In this document: piece by piece, positions 50,401-58,641 of the stretch | Layout: each line of letters starts with the position of its first letter | Position numbering within the stretch: position 1 is the first letter of the stretch | NCBI GenBank assembly: GCA_024274785.1 | Contig: JAJSAM010000047.1 | Span: 1 to 64,000, forward strand | Direction: 5' to 3' | DNA length: 64,000 nucleotides | Source: Planctomycetota bacterium | GTDB taxonomy: Bacteria > Planctomycetota > JAJSAM01 | Position numbers and translations under genes: made by a program | The notes under the pieces: generated by a model | The model's database searches: none | The model's input: only the letters and a program-made list of their open reading frames with translations | Told to the model about the DNA's origin: nothing

Positions 50401-51476
50401 GGATCGAGAAGTTCGCCGTTGGCGGTCAGAACGCCTCCATCAAGTGTGCAGCGTGCCGTGATCGCCTGGAGTCGATGCTCCCCGTAGACGGGGTCCCTGA
50501 TCGTCAGGTCGAACTGCGCCTGCACCGAGGCCGGGCCGGGTTCATTCTGGCTGTTCGTGCGAAAGGTGGCGTCCACGGTGACGTGTCGCGCGCTGACCGG
50601 CAGGTCCGGGAGGAGCGCCAGGAAGGGAAGTGGATCGACCTCGGTCAGGCGGACCCGGCCGTTGAACTCGGGGGGATCGTCGGCGAACCCGGCCCGGATG
50701 TCGGCTAACAGCGTTCCGTCCGAGAGGGGGAAGTGAAGGCGGGCCTCGATCTCGCTTTGCTCGAGCCGGGAGAGATCGACGCGGGCCGGTGTCTCGATCC
50801 GCCGCTCGTTCGCGCTGACGGTCAGGACGGTGGCGACACCATCCGCGAACTCAAACCGGCCCGAGGCATCTGTCGCCCGCCGTTCGCGGCCTTCGACGAG
50901 GAGGAGAAGCTCATCCGCGCCGAATCCGCCGGTGAGGTTTCCGGCCCGGTCCGCATCGGCGCTGAGCCGGCCGCCCGAGAGAGAGAGCCGTTGCGCATCG
51001 AGCCTGATCTCGAGGTCGACGCCGGACAGTCGGAGCCGCTCGGGGATGAGATCGATCGCGAGCGGCTCTCCGGGCTCCGACTCCGTGGTTTCCGGCGGGG
51101 GAGGGGCGTCGAGATCCAGGGCGAGCGTGACCTCCGCCACGGTGATCTCGCGGATAAACCGGTCCTGCCCGAGGAGGAGGCCGACGAGCGAATAGCTGAC
51201 GTGGAGGCGGCCCACTCGCGCGGTCGTTATCGCGGGGAGGCCCGGCGACTCGGTGATCGAAAAATCGGTGACGGTGACGTCGCCGAGGAGCGAGCCGGTC
51301 AGTTCCCCGTAGTTCGCCTCGAATCCGGCGGCGCGCAGTCCGTCGGTGATCGCATTCCGGATCAAGCCGCCGAAGAGCGGAAAACGGAAGACCCACAGGA
51401 GCGCGAGCACCAGGAAGAGCACCAGGACGCCGATCCCGGTCCGGCGCAGCCACTTCCGGAGGCGGCCCTTCTTCAC
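47412..51476 (-). CDS. tamB: TamB-like translocation/assembly (AsmA/DUF490) protein
   Basis: One N-terminal TM (GIGVLVLFLVLALLWVFRFPLF), about 1350 aa of beta-rich repeats, C-terminal FLIAGRLDLLNPIVTFKEN...YNAKVLFSSVPPHPTPDIVSLILTGATRS. GTG start at 51476; ORF open further upstream in another gene's frame. Confidence 0.85.
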   Translation of the reverse strand: MKKGRLRKWLRRTGIGVLVLFLVLALLWVFRFPLFGGLIRNAITDGLRAAGFEANYGELTGSLLGDVTVTDFSITESPGLPAITTARVGRLHVSYSLVGLLLGQDRFIREITVAEVTLALDLDAPPPPETTESEPGEPLAIDLIPERLRLSGVDLEIRLDAQRLSLSGGRLSADADRAGNLTGGFGADELLLLVEGRERRATDASGRFEFADGVATVLTVSANERRIETPARVDLSRLEQSEIEARLHFPLSDGTLLADIRAGFADDPPEFNGRVRLTEVDPLPFLALLPDLPVSARHVTVDATFRTNSQNEPGPASVQAQFDLTIRDPVYGEHRLQAITARCTLDGGVLTANGELLDPPGTFEFEGDLLADSGAVKGSLKMKGLDVSRLLIEVDGRAATGVVDVQATVGGTTDAPVFSARARIASPALGDLGADAIEFAARGDLDRVTIERLLVIRGADRVSVTGELSPSAEPPAFAVRAHAEVADLSAYREFIPTDLPEDLTGSLVLDVTANGTAEEPGAIITAVLTGAGAEGFFTETIELGAIVKTAGSVKLKSLIIKGRGHLPDVVLRDATIEWTDAGIRVEAPAIAVTREDWLLISNIRAGIEPGGRMAAEVTIDGLDVGAVADHFGVDLGISGSLTGTIIASGTPKSPRAVLDIKVREPRSRLENLPTIAAQSADLRVSYESDFLTLETLEIKGRRFDIAASARVPFSLDAAGDLSAAPVSGRVRISSLPTDLAGEIPGIGTLDGLVNANLTISGRADDPRVSGALRVDIDRLVLPGFEGVPLTGIGVVLQPDDLGAGGGRLSIEDLHLSAAGARLAASGSIAHTNGKIVDPNLTLDITAIDIARIREALDVDVPVTGSGRFGLRVTPGPVVNLELDLPELALPDSPGMVCSIGGEWRDGTFTFRESMLANQSRTVRIDGTVPFDLSLSPPAGGPSPDREIAVVLGITGLDLGTLPLASEGIRLAGSADAKVEVSGILPNPEFDGTLTLADVRFRTAGAPGIDKLGGTIRFNRERITIERLAGTLGRGAFEVTGDVAINSGQPGAANLRIQADNAQLVRSEGMRLRTDLDLTLKGTGPGDLTVGGTVTVRSLKVGATGLLAAQDIETVLSGLKSSPGLATLPLTTDPALKDIRLDLTLLIPKGAVHIRTNLVKATVKGKLLVGGTLAIPRPRGRIYVPEGTVFLIAGRLDLLNPIVTFKENEPLVPFIDGRATARVSGVDVFVNVSGPAYNAKVLFSSVPPHPTPDIVSLILTGATRSNLGTSALSGMASTYLLRQLSSNFGDDDGGDSAVSDLISRIEVEFDDRKTRSGGIPGFTATARILDWLFVRGQQESALDYGFDLIFRLTFP

Positions 51477-52360
51477 TACCGCCCACCCTTCGAGATCAGG
51501 ATGGCCTCGTCCGCAATGGCGCCGGCGATGTCGATCCCCGTGGCGTCCTCGATGCCTTCCAGGCCGGGGCTGGAGTTCACCTCGAGCACGAGCGGGCCGT
51601 CGTCGGACTCGATGATGTCCACCCCCGCGATCCGCAGCCCGAGCGCCTGCGACGAACGGAGGGCCAGGTCGATGTGCTCCGCGGTCGGGTCGGCGACCGA
51701 TGGTTGCCCGCCGGAGTGCAGGTTCGAACGGAAAGTGCCCTCGGGAGCGGTTCGGCGCATGGCGGCGACGACGCGGTCGCCGACGACGAACAGGCGGAGA
51801 TCCTGACCGGCCGCCGACGCGATGTAGCGCTGGACGATGAGGTTCTTTTCGAGGCTCCACATGGCTTCCAGAATGCTGCGCGCGCTCTCTGCGGTGTCCG
51901 CCAGAAAGACGCCGACGCCGTGTGTGCCGGTGAGGAACTTCAACACCACGGGTGGCCCGCCGACGGCCTCGACGGCCCACGATGCATCCGGCCCCTGACG
52001 GGCGAGGGTCGTCTCCGGAATGGGGACTCCCGCGTTCGCGAGGGCCTGCAGGCAGCCCATCTTGTCCTTTGCAATGCGCACTGCGTCCGCGGAGGCGGTC
52101 AGGGGAACCCGCAGGATCTCGAACTGTTGAAGGACCGAGAGGGAGTGTTCGGTGGTGAGTACGCCGATCCGGGGGATGACCACGTCGGGGTTCGGCAGGC
52201 GCCGGCCGCCTTCGTGCAGTTCCACGGTGTTTCCGCTGATCTTCAGGCAGAGGGAGGCGGGGTCGAGTACCGAAAGCGAGAGCCCCCTGGCGCGGAAGGC
52301 CTCGGTCAGCCTCCGGGTGGAGTATATCGCGACATTGCGGGAAAGAACGAGGGCGGCCAT
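51476..52360 (-). CDS. rimK: RimK-like ATP-grasp ligase
   Basis: PDVVIPRIG, KDKMGCLQALANAGVPIPET, PPVVLKFLTGTHGVGVFLAD, LIVQRYIASAAGQDLRLFVVGDRVVAAMRR, FRSNLHSGG, VLEVNSSPGLEGIE. Confidence 0.92.
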   Translation of the reverse strand: MAALVLSRNVAIYSTRRLTEAFRARGLSLSVLDPASLCLKISGNTVELHEGGRRLPNPDVVIPRIGVLTTEHSLSVLQQFEILRVPLTASADAVRIAKDKMGCLQALANAGVPIPETTLARQGPDASWAVEAVGGPPVVLKFLTGTHGVGVFLADTAESARSILEAMWSLEKNLIVQRYIASAAGQDLRLFVVGDRVVAAMRRTAPEGTFRSNLHSGGQPSVADPTAEHIDLALRSSQALGLRIAGVDIIESDDGPLVLEVNSSPGLEGIEDATGIDIAGAIADEAILISKGGR

Positions 52361-52441
52361 GGTCGGACGTTAGCAGTTTGCGGGGGGCCGTTTCACAAGA
52401 AAAGATCCCCCTGCGGCGCAAGGCATGGAATCCTAGTACAC

Positions 52442-53152
52442 ATGCCGCACTTCCTCATTCGCCGTACCGTGTTGGCCGACCGTCGGCTGCCGCTCCCGGG
52501 TAAGGTCATCGTGATCGGGCGGAGCCTCGACGCGGACGTACCCATCCCCCATCCATCGGTGTCCCGGCGGCATGCCCTGATCGAGGAGACCGATGCCGGT
52601 TTCGTGATTTCCGACCTCGGGAGCAGCAACGGCACCTTCGTGGATGAGGTCCGGGTCTGCCCGGCGGAGAAGGCGGTGCTCGTGCTCGGGTGCGCCTTCC
52701 GGGTCGGCGAGGTGCGGATCGTCCTTGCGCAGGACGAGGTTATCGGCGGCGGTGGCGGCGGCGCATTGCCCGCTCAGGTCCGGCCTGCCGCGCGCACCGA
52801 CGGCCCGCTCACTCTGTCGCCGTCCCCGAAGACTCCACCGGTAGATGCCTCCGTGGCGCGTCCGGCATCAGCCGAGCCTCCTCGCGCCGGCAAGAAGCCG
52901 CGTCCCGCCCTGAAGGCCCGCATCGAAGAGAGAAAAGCCAAACGCGCAGTGGTGCGGCTGGCGATGATGGGCGTCACCATCGTGCTGCTGGCGCTGGCCG
53001 CGTTCTTCGTCTACCGGATCGTGGACAACCGGAAGCGAAGCACCCTCAGGGTTCCCGCGGAGGAACCCGCGGGGGCCGGCTCCGCGAAACAGACCGAGCC
53101 GCAGACAAAGAATCCCGGGGTCGCTCCGATCCTCGTCGACGAGGAGCGCTGA
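52442..53152 (+). CDS. FHA-domain protein with C-terminal transmembrane helix
   Basis: VIVIGRSLDADVPIPHPSVSRRHALIEETDAGFVISDLGSSNGTFVDEVRV; TM RLAMMGVTIVLLALAAFFVYRIV. Confidence 0.88.
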   Translation: MPHFLIRRTVLADRRLPLPGKVIVIGRSLDADVPIPHPSVSRRHALIEETDAGFVISDLGSSNGTFVDEVRVCPAEKAVLVLGCAFRVGEVRIVLAQDEVIGGGGGGALPAQVRPAARTDGPLTLSPSPKTPPVDASVARPASAEPPRAGKKPRPALKARIEERKAKRAVVRLAMMGVTIVLLALAAFFVYRIVDNRKRSTLRVPAEEPAGAGSAKQTEPQTKNPGVAPILVDEER

Positions 53153-53370
53153 CCGCCATTTCTCATCGGGGCGAATGTTCCGGGGGGAGGTCGCGGCGCA
53201 TCTCGCGTCAAACGTCCTCCGAGATGGGATGGCGTCACGTCGTCGGTCTTCCACGCGCGGCATCCGCGCCGGCCTCCCCAGATTCACCTCGTCAGGTCGA
53301 AAGCCCGCAGAAACGCGACGCGCGCACTGGCGGGAATAGCGGGCTGAGGGCCCGCGCAAGAATAACTTCG

Positions 53371-53510
53371 GGATTCGAGGGCTGCTGCATCCCGCCCAGC
53401 TGCGTTGCCCGTCGGTTGAAACCAGTAAGGTTGCGCGCTCCCCGCGCCTTGCTTTCTCGGGCGCAGCGGTGCTCTCGGTGCAACGGTCGCACTTCTTTCC
53501 AGACGAACCC
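53371..53510 (+). repeat. Family-B dispersed element, copy 1 (degenerate left end)
   Basis: Shares GATTCGAGGGC..CTGCAT, GTCGGTTGAAAYCAGYAA, GCCTTGCTTTCTCGGG.GCAGCGG.GCTCTCGGTGCAACGGTCG and TTCTTTCCAGACG with 59694-59856. Confidence 0.8.
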
Positions 53511-53536
53511 TGACCCCTGATCGTGAGCGGGAATCG

Positions 53537-53567
53537 GGCAAGTCGGCACCATGGTGCCGGACTTGCC
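53537..53567. promoter_or_regulatory. Long inverted repeat upstream of yebC (possible terminator or operator)
   Basis: GGCAAGTCGGCACC-AT-GGTGCCGGACTTGCC: 14-nt arms with one bulged base. Confidence 0.5.
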
Positions 53568-53621
53568 GAACCCGGGATTCTCCGTTAGTCTCCCACCATC
53601 CACTTCGGAGGAGGAAGCTCC

Positions 53622-54374
53622 ATGGCAGGTCACTCGCACTGGGCGGGAATCAAACACAAGAAGGCCCTCGTGGACGCGAAGCGGGGGAAGATTTTCTCGA
53701 AGATCGCGAAACAGATCACCATCGCCGCGCGAAATGGCGGCGGCGACCCCGCCGACAACCTGTCCCTCCGGTACTGCATCGATCGCGCGCGCGCGGCCAA
53801 CATGCCGAAAGACAACATCACCCGCGCTATCAAGAAGGGCACGGGTGAAATCGATGGAATCAACTACGAGGAGATCTGCTACGAGGGCTACGGCCCCGGC
53901 GGAGTGGCGATCATGCTGGGAGTCGTCACCGACAACCGCAACCGGAGCGCCGGCGAGATCAAGAGGCTGTTCGAGAAGTACGGTGGGTCCCTGGGGCGCA
54001 ACGGCTGTGTGGCCTGGCAGTTCGAGACGAAGGCTTTTCTCCTGGTCGACGCCGGCCGGTTCGACGAGGAGCATGTCTTTGAAGCCGCCATCGAGGGCGG
54101 GGCGGACGATATCGAGAAGTCCGGTGAGAGCTACGAGATCGTCGGACCGCCGGAGAGCTTCGAGAGTATCCGGGATGCCCTTGCCGCCGCGGAGATCGAA
54201 ACGGAATCCGCGTCCGTGACGAACATGCCCGGCAGCACGGTCGCCCTCGACGTCAAGACCGGCCTGAGAGTCCTGAAGCTGCTGGAAGCGCTGGACGACC
54301 ACGACGACGTGGATACTACCGACACCAACCTCGACGTCACCGACGAACTGATGGCCGCGGCGGAGGAAGACTAG
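53622..54374 (+). CDS. YebC/PmpR family protein
   Basis: MAGHSHWAGIKHKKALVDAKRGKIFSKIAKQITIAARNGGGDPADNLSLRYCIDRARAANMPKDNITRAIKKGTG. Confidence 0.97.
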   Translation: MAGHSHWAGIKHKKALVDAKRGKIFSKIAKQITIAARNGGGDPADNLSLRYCIDRARAANMPKDNITRAIKKGTGEIDGINYEEICYEGYGPGGVAIMLGVVTDNRNRSAGEIKRLFEKYGGSLGRNGCVAWQFETKAFLLVDAGRFDEEHVFEAAIEGGADDIEKSGESYEIVGPPESFESIRDALAAAEIETESASVTNMPGSTVALDVKTGLRVLKLLEALDDHDDVDTTDTNLDVTDELMAAAEED

Positions 54375-55340
54375 ATGCCTGCCGGGGGAATCGCGGGGGG
54401 CGCTGAGGATGTGGCGGAGAAGGTCCGGATCCTTCGCGAGAACATCGAGAAGGTCTTCATCGGCAAGCCGGCGGTGGTCACGAAGGTGCTCGTGGCGCTC
54501 TTCGCGGGCGGCCACATCTTGATCGAGGACGTACCGGGAGTGGGCAAGACCACGCTGGCTCGTGCGTTGGCCAGGTCCCTCGACCTCTCCTTCTCACGGG
54601 TGCAGTTCACGCCCGACCTGCTGCCGTCCGACCTGCTCGGGGTCTCGGTGTACAACCAGGGCACCGGGGAGTTCGAGTTCAAGAAGGGGCCGGTTTTCGC
54701 CTCGGTGGTGCTTGCCGATGAGATCAACCGGACGACCCCCCGGACCCAATCCGCCCTGCTCGAGGCGATGAGCGAGGCGCAGGTCTCGGTGGACGGCAAG
54801 ACCTTCCGGCTCGGACCTCCGTTCATGGTTCTCGCCACCCAGAACCCTTTCGAGTTCGAGGGGACCTATCCGCTGCCGGAGTCGCAACTCGATCGCTTCC
54901 TGATGAAGATCAGCGTCGGCTATCCCTCGCGTGATCACGAATTGGAGGTGCTCTCGAGTCAGCGGACGGCTCACCCCATCGACTCGACTGTCGCGGTCAT
55001 GAGCGACGTCGACATCCAGGCGATCCAGCAGCGCGTGAAGGAGGTCCGCCTGGAGGAGTCGCTCGCCGGATACATCCTCTCCCTCGTGACCGAGACGCGT
55101 CGCAGCAAGTCGCTCACCATCGGCGCCAGCCCGCGTGGTTCGCTCTTCCTCTATCGAGCCGCTCAGGCCCTCGCACTCGTCGAAGGCCGGGATTACGTGG
55201 TTCCCGACGACATCAAGCGCCTGGCGGTTACAGTGCTGGCGCACCGCATCATCGGCAAGGGCTTCGCGTACGAGGGCGGACAGGATGAGCGGGAGAGAAT
55301 CGTTCGGGGGATCCTGGAGACGGTCGAGGTTCCGGTGTGA
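54375..55340 (+). CDS. MoxR family AAA+ ATPase
   Basis: [96 protein letters not shown]. Confidence 0.93.
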   Translation: MPAGGIAGGAEDVAEKVRILRENIEKVFIGKPAVVTKVLVALFAGGHILIEDVPGVGKTTLARALARSLDLSFSRVQFTPDLLPSDLLGVSVYNQGTGEFEFKKGPVFASVVLADEINRTTPRTQSALLEAMSEAQVSVDGKTFRLGPPFMVLATQNPFEFEGTYPLPESQLDRFLMKISVGYPSRDHELEVLSSQRTAHPIDSTVAVMSDVDIQAIQQRVKEVRLEESLAGYILSLVTETRRSKSLTIGASPRGSLFLYRAAQALALVEGRDYVVPDDIKRLAVTVLAHRIIGKGFAYEGGQDERERIVRGILETVEVPV

Positions 55341-56581
55341 AGAATGCTGCCGGGGGGGCGCCTGGTCGGACTCTCAGCGCATTGCTTCTGCTGGCGGCGG
55401 CGCTCTCTTCCTGTGCGCTCAATCGTCGCGGCGACGAGCCGCCGGACACGGTGGCCCGCGGTTTTCCGCCGTTCTACCGCAACGCCGTGTGGGAGGGGCA
55501 CGAGAAGACGAACATCATGTTTCCGTTCTACCGGGAGTTCAAGACCCCCGAACGCAACGGCATCCTCGTTTTTCCGCTCTTCTGGAAGCGGGAGTTCGAC
55601 GGCGGTGATGGCCGGATCGACATGGACTGGACCCTCCTGCCGTTTCTCAGCGGCGGCACCGATGGGGGCGACGGAGACCACTTCCTGTTCTTTCCGATCT
55701 GGGGTGAGACGAAAGACATCCTCGGGAAGGACGTGATGCGCTTCCGGTTCTTCCCCCTCTACCTGGACGCGGTGCAGGATGAATACGAATCCGTGCATCT
55801 GCTCTGGCCCCTCGTCTCGTGGGGCGAGAGCGGCAAGCGGAGGGACTTTCGGATCCTTCCGTTCTATGCCCGGGACGACCACGATGGAAAGTCGTGGTCG
55901 CGGGCGGTGATGTGGCCTCTCGTCACCTGGGGCCAGGAAAACCTGAATACAGACAATCCAACGGACGTGGTGTTCGTGTTCCCGTTCTACGCGCACTCGA
56001 AGTCGGCCATTCACAGCTCCACTTCGGTGCTCTGGCCGTTCTTCTCGTTCTCCGACAACATCGAGGGCTACACCGACGTCAACTTCCCCTGGCCGTTCTT
56101 CCGGAACATGCGGGCCCCGGACGGACGTTACTCGTACCGGGTCTGGCCGTTTTTCGGGAGCAAGCGGGACGAGGGCCTGGAGGATGATTTCCTCCTCTGG
56201 CCGATCTTCTGGCGGACGAAGCAGATCCTGCCGTACGGGGCTTCGCTCACCTACAACGTCGTCCCGTTCTACAAGAACACCCAGTACCTCTCGAACCCGG
56301 AACTGGAGAACGCCGACCGAGGGCGGATGGTGCAGGTCTGGCCGCTGTTCCGGCGGATCCGGGACACGCGAGGCGCGGTGTATTTCCGGGCCTTCTCCCC
56401 GCTGCCGTTCAAGCGTTGGACCGACGTCAAGGCCAACCTCGGCTGGACCTGGACTCTCTTTGAGTACTATGAAGACGACACGATGGAGAAGGCTGTCCTG
56501 CTTTCCGGCCTTCTGGGTTATGAAAGGTCCCCGGAGGGTGACTCGATCCGCCTCTTCTGGTTCATCGACATTCCGTACTGA
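55337..56581 (+). CDS. Lipoprotein with repeated aromatic WPxF/FPxY beta motifs
   Basis: Lipobox LSSC; repeats FPFYREF, FPLFWKREF, LPFLSG, FPIWGE, FPLYLD, WPLVSWGE, LPFYARD, WPLVTWG, FPFYAHS, WPFFSFSDN, WPFFRN, WPFFGSK, WPIFWRT, VPFYKN, WPLFRR. ATGA overlap with moxR. Confidence 0.8.
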   Translation: MKNAAGGAPGRTLSALLLLAAALSSCALNRRGDEPPDTVARGFPPFYRNAVWEGHEKTNIMFPFYREFKTPERNGILVFPLFWKREFDGGDGRIDMDWTLLPFLSGGTDGGDGDHFLFFPIWGETKDILGKDVMRFRFFPLYLDAVQDEYESVHLLWPLVSWGESGKRRDFRILPFYARDDHDGKSWSRAVMWPLVTWGQENLNTDNPTDVVFVFPFYAHSKSAIHSSTSVLWPFFSFSDNIEGYTDVNFPWPFFRNMRAPDGRYSYRVWPFFGSKRDEGLEDDFLLWPIFWRTKQILPYGASLTYNVVPFYKNTQYLSNPELENADRGRMVQVWPLFRRIRDTRGAVYFRAFSPLPFKRWTDVKANLGWTWTLFEYYEDDTMEKAVLLSGLLGYERSPEGDSIRLFWFIDIPY

Positions 56582-56590
56582 AGAAGTAAG

Positions 56591-57400
56591 GTGAGCGCGT
56601 TGATCAGTGGTGTGGGCAGGGAGGTTTCGCACACTGTCGGCATGGCGGGCTGCACCATTCGCGTTTTCCTGCAGGCCGTGGGATACCTCTTTCCGGTGCT
56701 CGTCGAGAAGGGTGGTTTCCGGTCCATCGTCAGCCAGATGTACTTCTGCGGCGTGAAGGCGCTCGGCGTCTCGACCATCGTCGCCCTGTTCATGGGCATG
56801 ATCGTCTCGCTGCAGGGCGGCATCGAGCTGAAGAAGTTCAACCAGGCGGAACTGATCGGCGCGGCGGTGGCGGTGTCCATGTGCCGTGAGATGGGGCCGA
56901 TGATCACGGCGATCATCCTCACCGCCATGGTGGGGTCCACCATCGCTGCGGAGATCGGTACGATGAAGGTCTCCGAGGAGATCGACGCCCTCGAGGTCAT
57001 GGCGATCGACCCGGTCCGGCTGCTGGTGACGCCCCGGGTGGTGGCGCTGACGCTGATGACTTTCGCGCTGACGATCCTCGTGAATCTGTTCGGGATTCTG
57101 GGCGGTGGAATCGTGGCCGTGGCGCAACTCGACGTCCCGTTTGATCGATACCTCGAGTCCGCGCAGACGATCCTGACCGGACGCGACCTCCTCGGTATTC
57201 TGCCGAAGAGCGTCTTCACCGGCCTGATCAAGTCGTTCGTCTTCGGGGCGTTGATCTCTTCGGTGGCGTGCGCCCAGGGCCTGGTGGCGCGCGGTGGACC
57301 GCTCGGTGTGGGCCGGGCGGTGCGGCGTACCGTGGTGGCGTCCATCATGCTGATCCTGATATTCGGATATCTCATGACGGCCTTCTTCTACACCGTGTAG
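56591..57400 (+). CDS. mlaE: MlaE-family ABC transporter permease
   Basis: STIVALFMGMIVSLQGGIELKKFNQAELIGAAVAVSMCREMGPMITAIILTAMVGSTIAAEIGTMKVSEEIDALEVMAIDPVRLLVTPRVVAL. Confidence 0.95.
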   Translation: MSALISGVGREVSHTVGMAGCTIRVFLQAVGYLFPVLVEKGGFRSIVSQMYFCGVKALGVSTIVALFMGMIVSLQGGIELKKFNQAELIGAAVAVSMCREMGPMITAIILTAMVGSTIAAEIGTMKVSEEIDALEVMAIDPVRLLVTPRVVALTLMTFALTILVNLFGILGGGIVAVAQLDVPFDRYLESAQTILTGRDLLGILPKSVFTGLIKSFVFGALISSVACAQGLVARGGPLGVGRAVRRTVVASIMLILIFGYLMTAFFYTV

Positions 57401-57420
57401 CGGGCCGATGGGGGAGTGAC

Positions 57421-58503
57421 ATGGAGAAGTCGCACGATTTCCTGACCGGGGTGGTGTTCTTCGTGCTCCTCGGTGTTCTCGGGTTCTTCACCATCGTATT
57501 GGCGGACGTGAGGTTCGGTGACCTGCCGACGCGCACGGTGCGGTTCGAGGCGATCGAGGGACTCGAGCCGGGCCATGCGGTTCTGATCGACGGCGTCCGC
57601 TGCGGCCGGGTCAGTGAAGTGCGCCGGCCCGCCGGGCAGCGTGAGATCGACGTCGTGCTGGAATTCGACGAGGAGCCGGCGTTGTTCGAGGGGGCCACCT
57701 TCACCATCAAGAGCGCCAGCATGCTCGGCGGGCGGGTGATGGAGATCGTGAACCTGCCCGATGCAACGGCGAAGCTCGGGGCGGTGGGGCTCACTGGCAG
57801 CGTGGCCGGAGACCCCCTGGTCCAGGCCGGGAAGCTCCTCAGCGACGAGAACATCGCCCGGGTCCAGGACATCCTGGCGCATCTCGATGCCCGGATCGTA
57901 GAACTCGAGGAGTTCACCGTGGCCTTGCGGGATAAGGGCCCGGAGCTGATGGACAACCTGAACAACCGGGCTCTGGAGATCGAGGAGTTCACCGTGGCCT
58001 TGCGGGACAAGGGGCCGGAGCTTCTGGATCATCTGAACGACCGGGTCGTCGAGATCGGAGACTTCACCACGGCCCTCGGAGAGCAGGGGCCGGAACTCCT
58101 GGCCAAGCTGAACGAAAGGGCCGACGAGATCGAGGGATTCACGAAGTCGCTCGGACGGGACGGCCCGGAGATCCTCGCCGAAACGAAGGCGATGGTCGCG
58201 GAACTGAGAGGCATGACCGCGAAGATCTCGAGGGGCGAAGGCGTCGGCCGGGTGCTCCTCCGGGATGACCCCTGGATCAAGTTCGAGAGTGCCGTCGCGA
58301 AGGTGGAGAAGGCCGCGGAGAACGTGGAAATCGCCACGGGCAGCCTGCGCCGCAAGGACAACATCGTCGGCCTCCTTTTGACCGACCAGGAGATGGCGAT
58401 GCAACTCAAACGCGCCATGAAGGCCCTGAACGACTTCCTGGAAAGCCAGCGCGAGGACGCCCCGCTGACGTCGTTCGCGGGTGTGCTGCTCACCCCGTTC
58501 TAG
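57421..58503 (+). CDS. mlaD: MCE/MlaD domain protein with four 25-aa helical repeats
   Basis: N-terminal TM; RFEAIEGLEPGHAVLIDGVRCGRVSEVR (MCE domain); then 4 x 25-aa repeats beginning VELEEFTVALRDKGPEL. Confidence 0.9.
   Translation: MEKSHDFLTGVVFFVLLGVLGFFTIVLADVRFGDLPTRTVRFEAIEGLEPGHAVLIDGVRCGRVSEVRRPAGQREIDVVLEFDEEPALFEGATFTIKSASMLGGRVMEIVNLPDATAKLGAVGLTGSVAGDPLVQAGKLLSDENIARVQDILAHLDARIVELEEFTVALRDKGPELMDNLNNRALEIEEFTVALRDKGPELLDHLNDRVVEIGDFTTALGEQGPELLAKLNERADEIEGFTKSLGRDGPEILAETKAMVAELRGMTAKISRGEGVGRVLLRDDPWIKFESAVAKVEKAAENVEIATGSLRRKDNIVGLLLTDQEMAMQLKRAMKALNDFLESQREDAPLTSFAGVLLTPF
57898..58197 (+). repeat. 75-bp in-frame tandem repeat, 4 copies, within the mlaD-like gene
   Basis: GAACTCGAGGAGTTCACCGTGGCCTTGCGGGATAAGGGCCCGGAGCT and GAGATCGAGGAGTTCACCGTGGCCTTGCGGGACAAGGGGCCGGAGCT etc. 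at 75-bp spacing. Confidence 0.85.
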
Positions 58504-58600
58504 GCGGCCCTGCCGCCTCGGAGGGGCGGCCGCGGTGCCGACCACACGCCGCCGACCTCTTTTCGGGGAAGTCACGCCTGTGCCGGAAACCCGTGCGCCG
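58501..58600 (+). repeat. Family-A repeat element fused to the mlaD stop codon
   Basis: TAGGCGGCCCTGCCGCCTCGGAGGGGCGGCCGCGGTGCCGACCACAC...AGTCACGCCTGTGCCGGAAACC. Confidence 0.8.
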
Positions 58601-58641
58601 TCTCGACCGCTGAGGAGCATCGCCTCTCCGGGGGGCGACAC

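Noticed and set aside
51480-52421. N-terminal extension of the tamB-like ORF (1669 aa version)
   Set aside because: Overlaps rimK in another frame and lacks domain signal; the TM helix of TamB begins right after the GTG at 51476.
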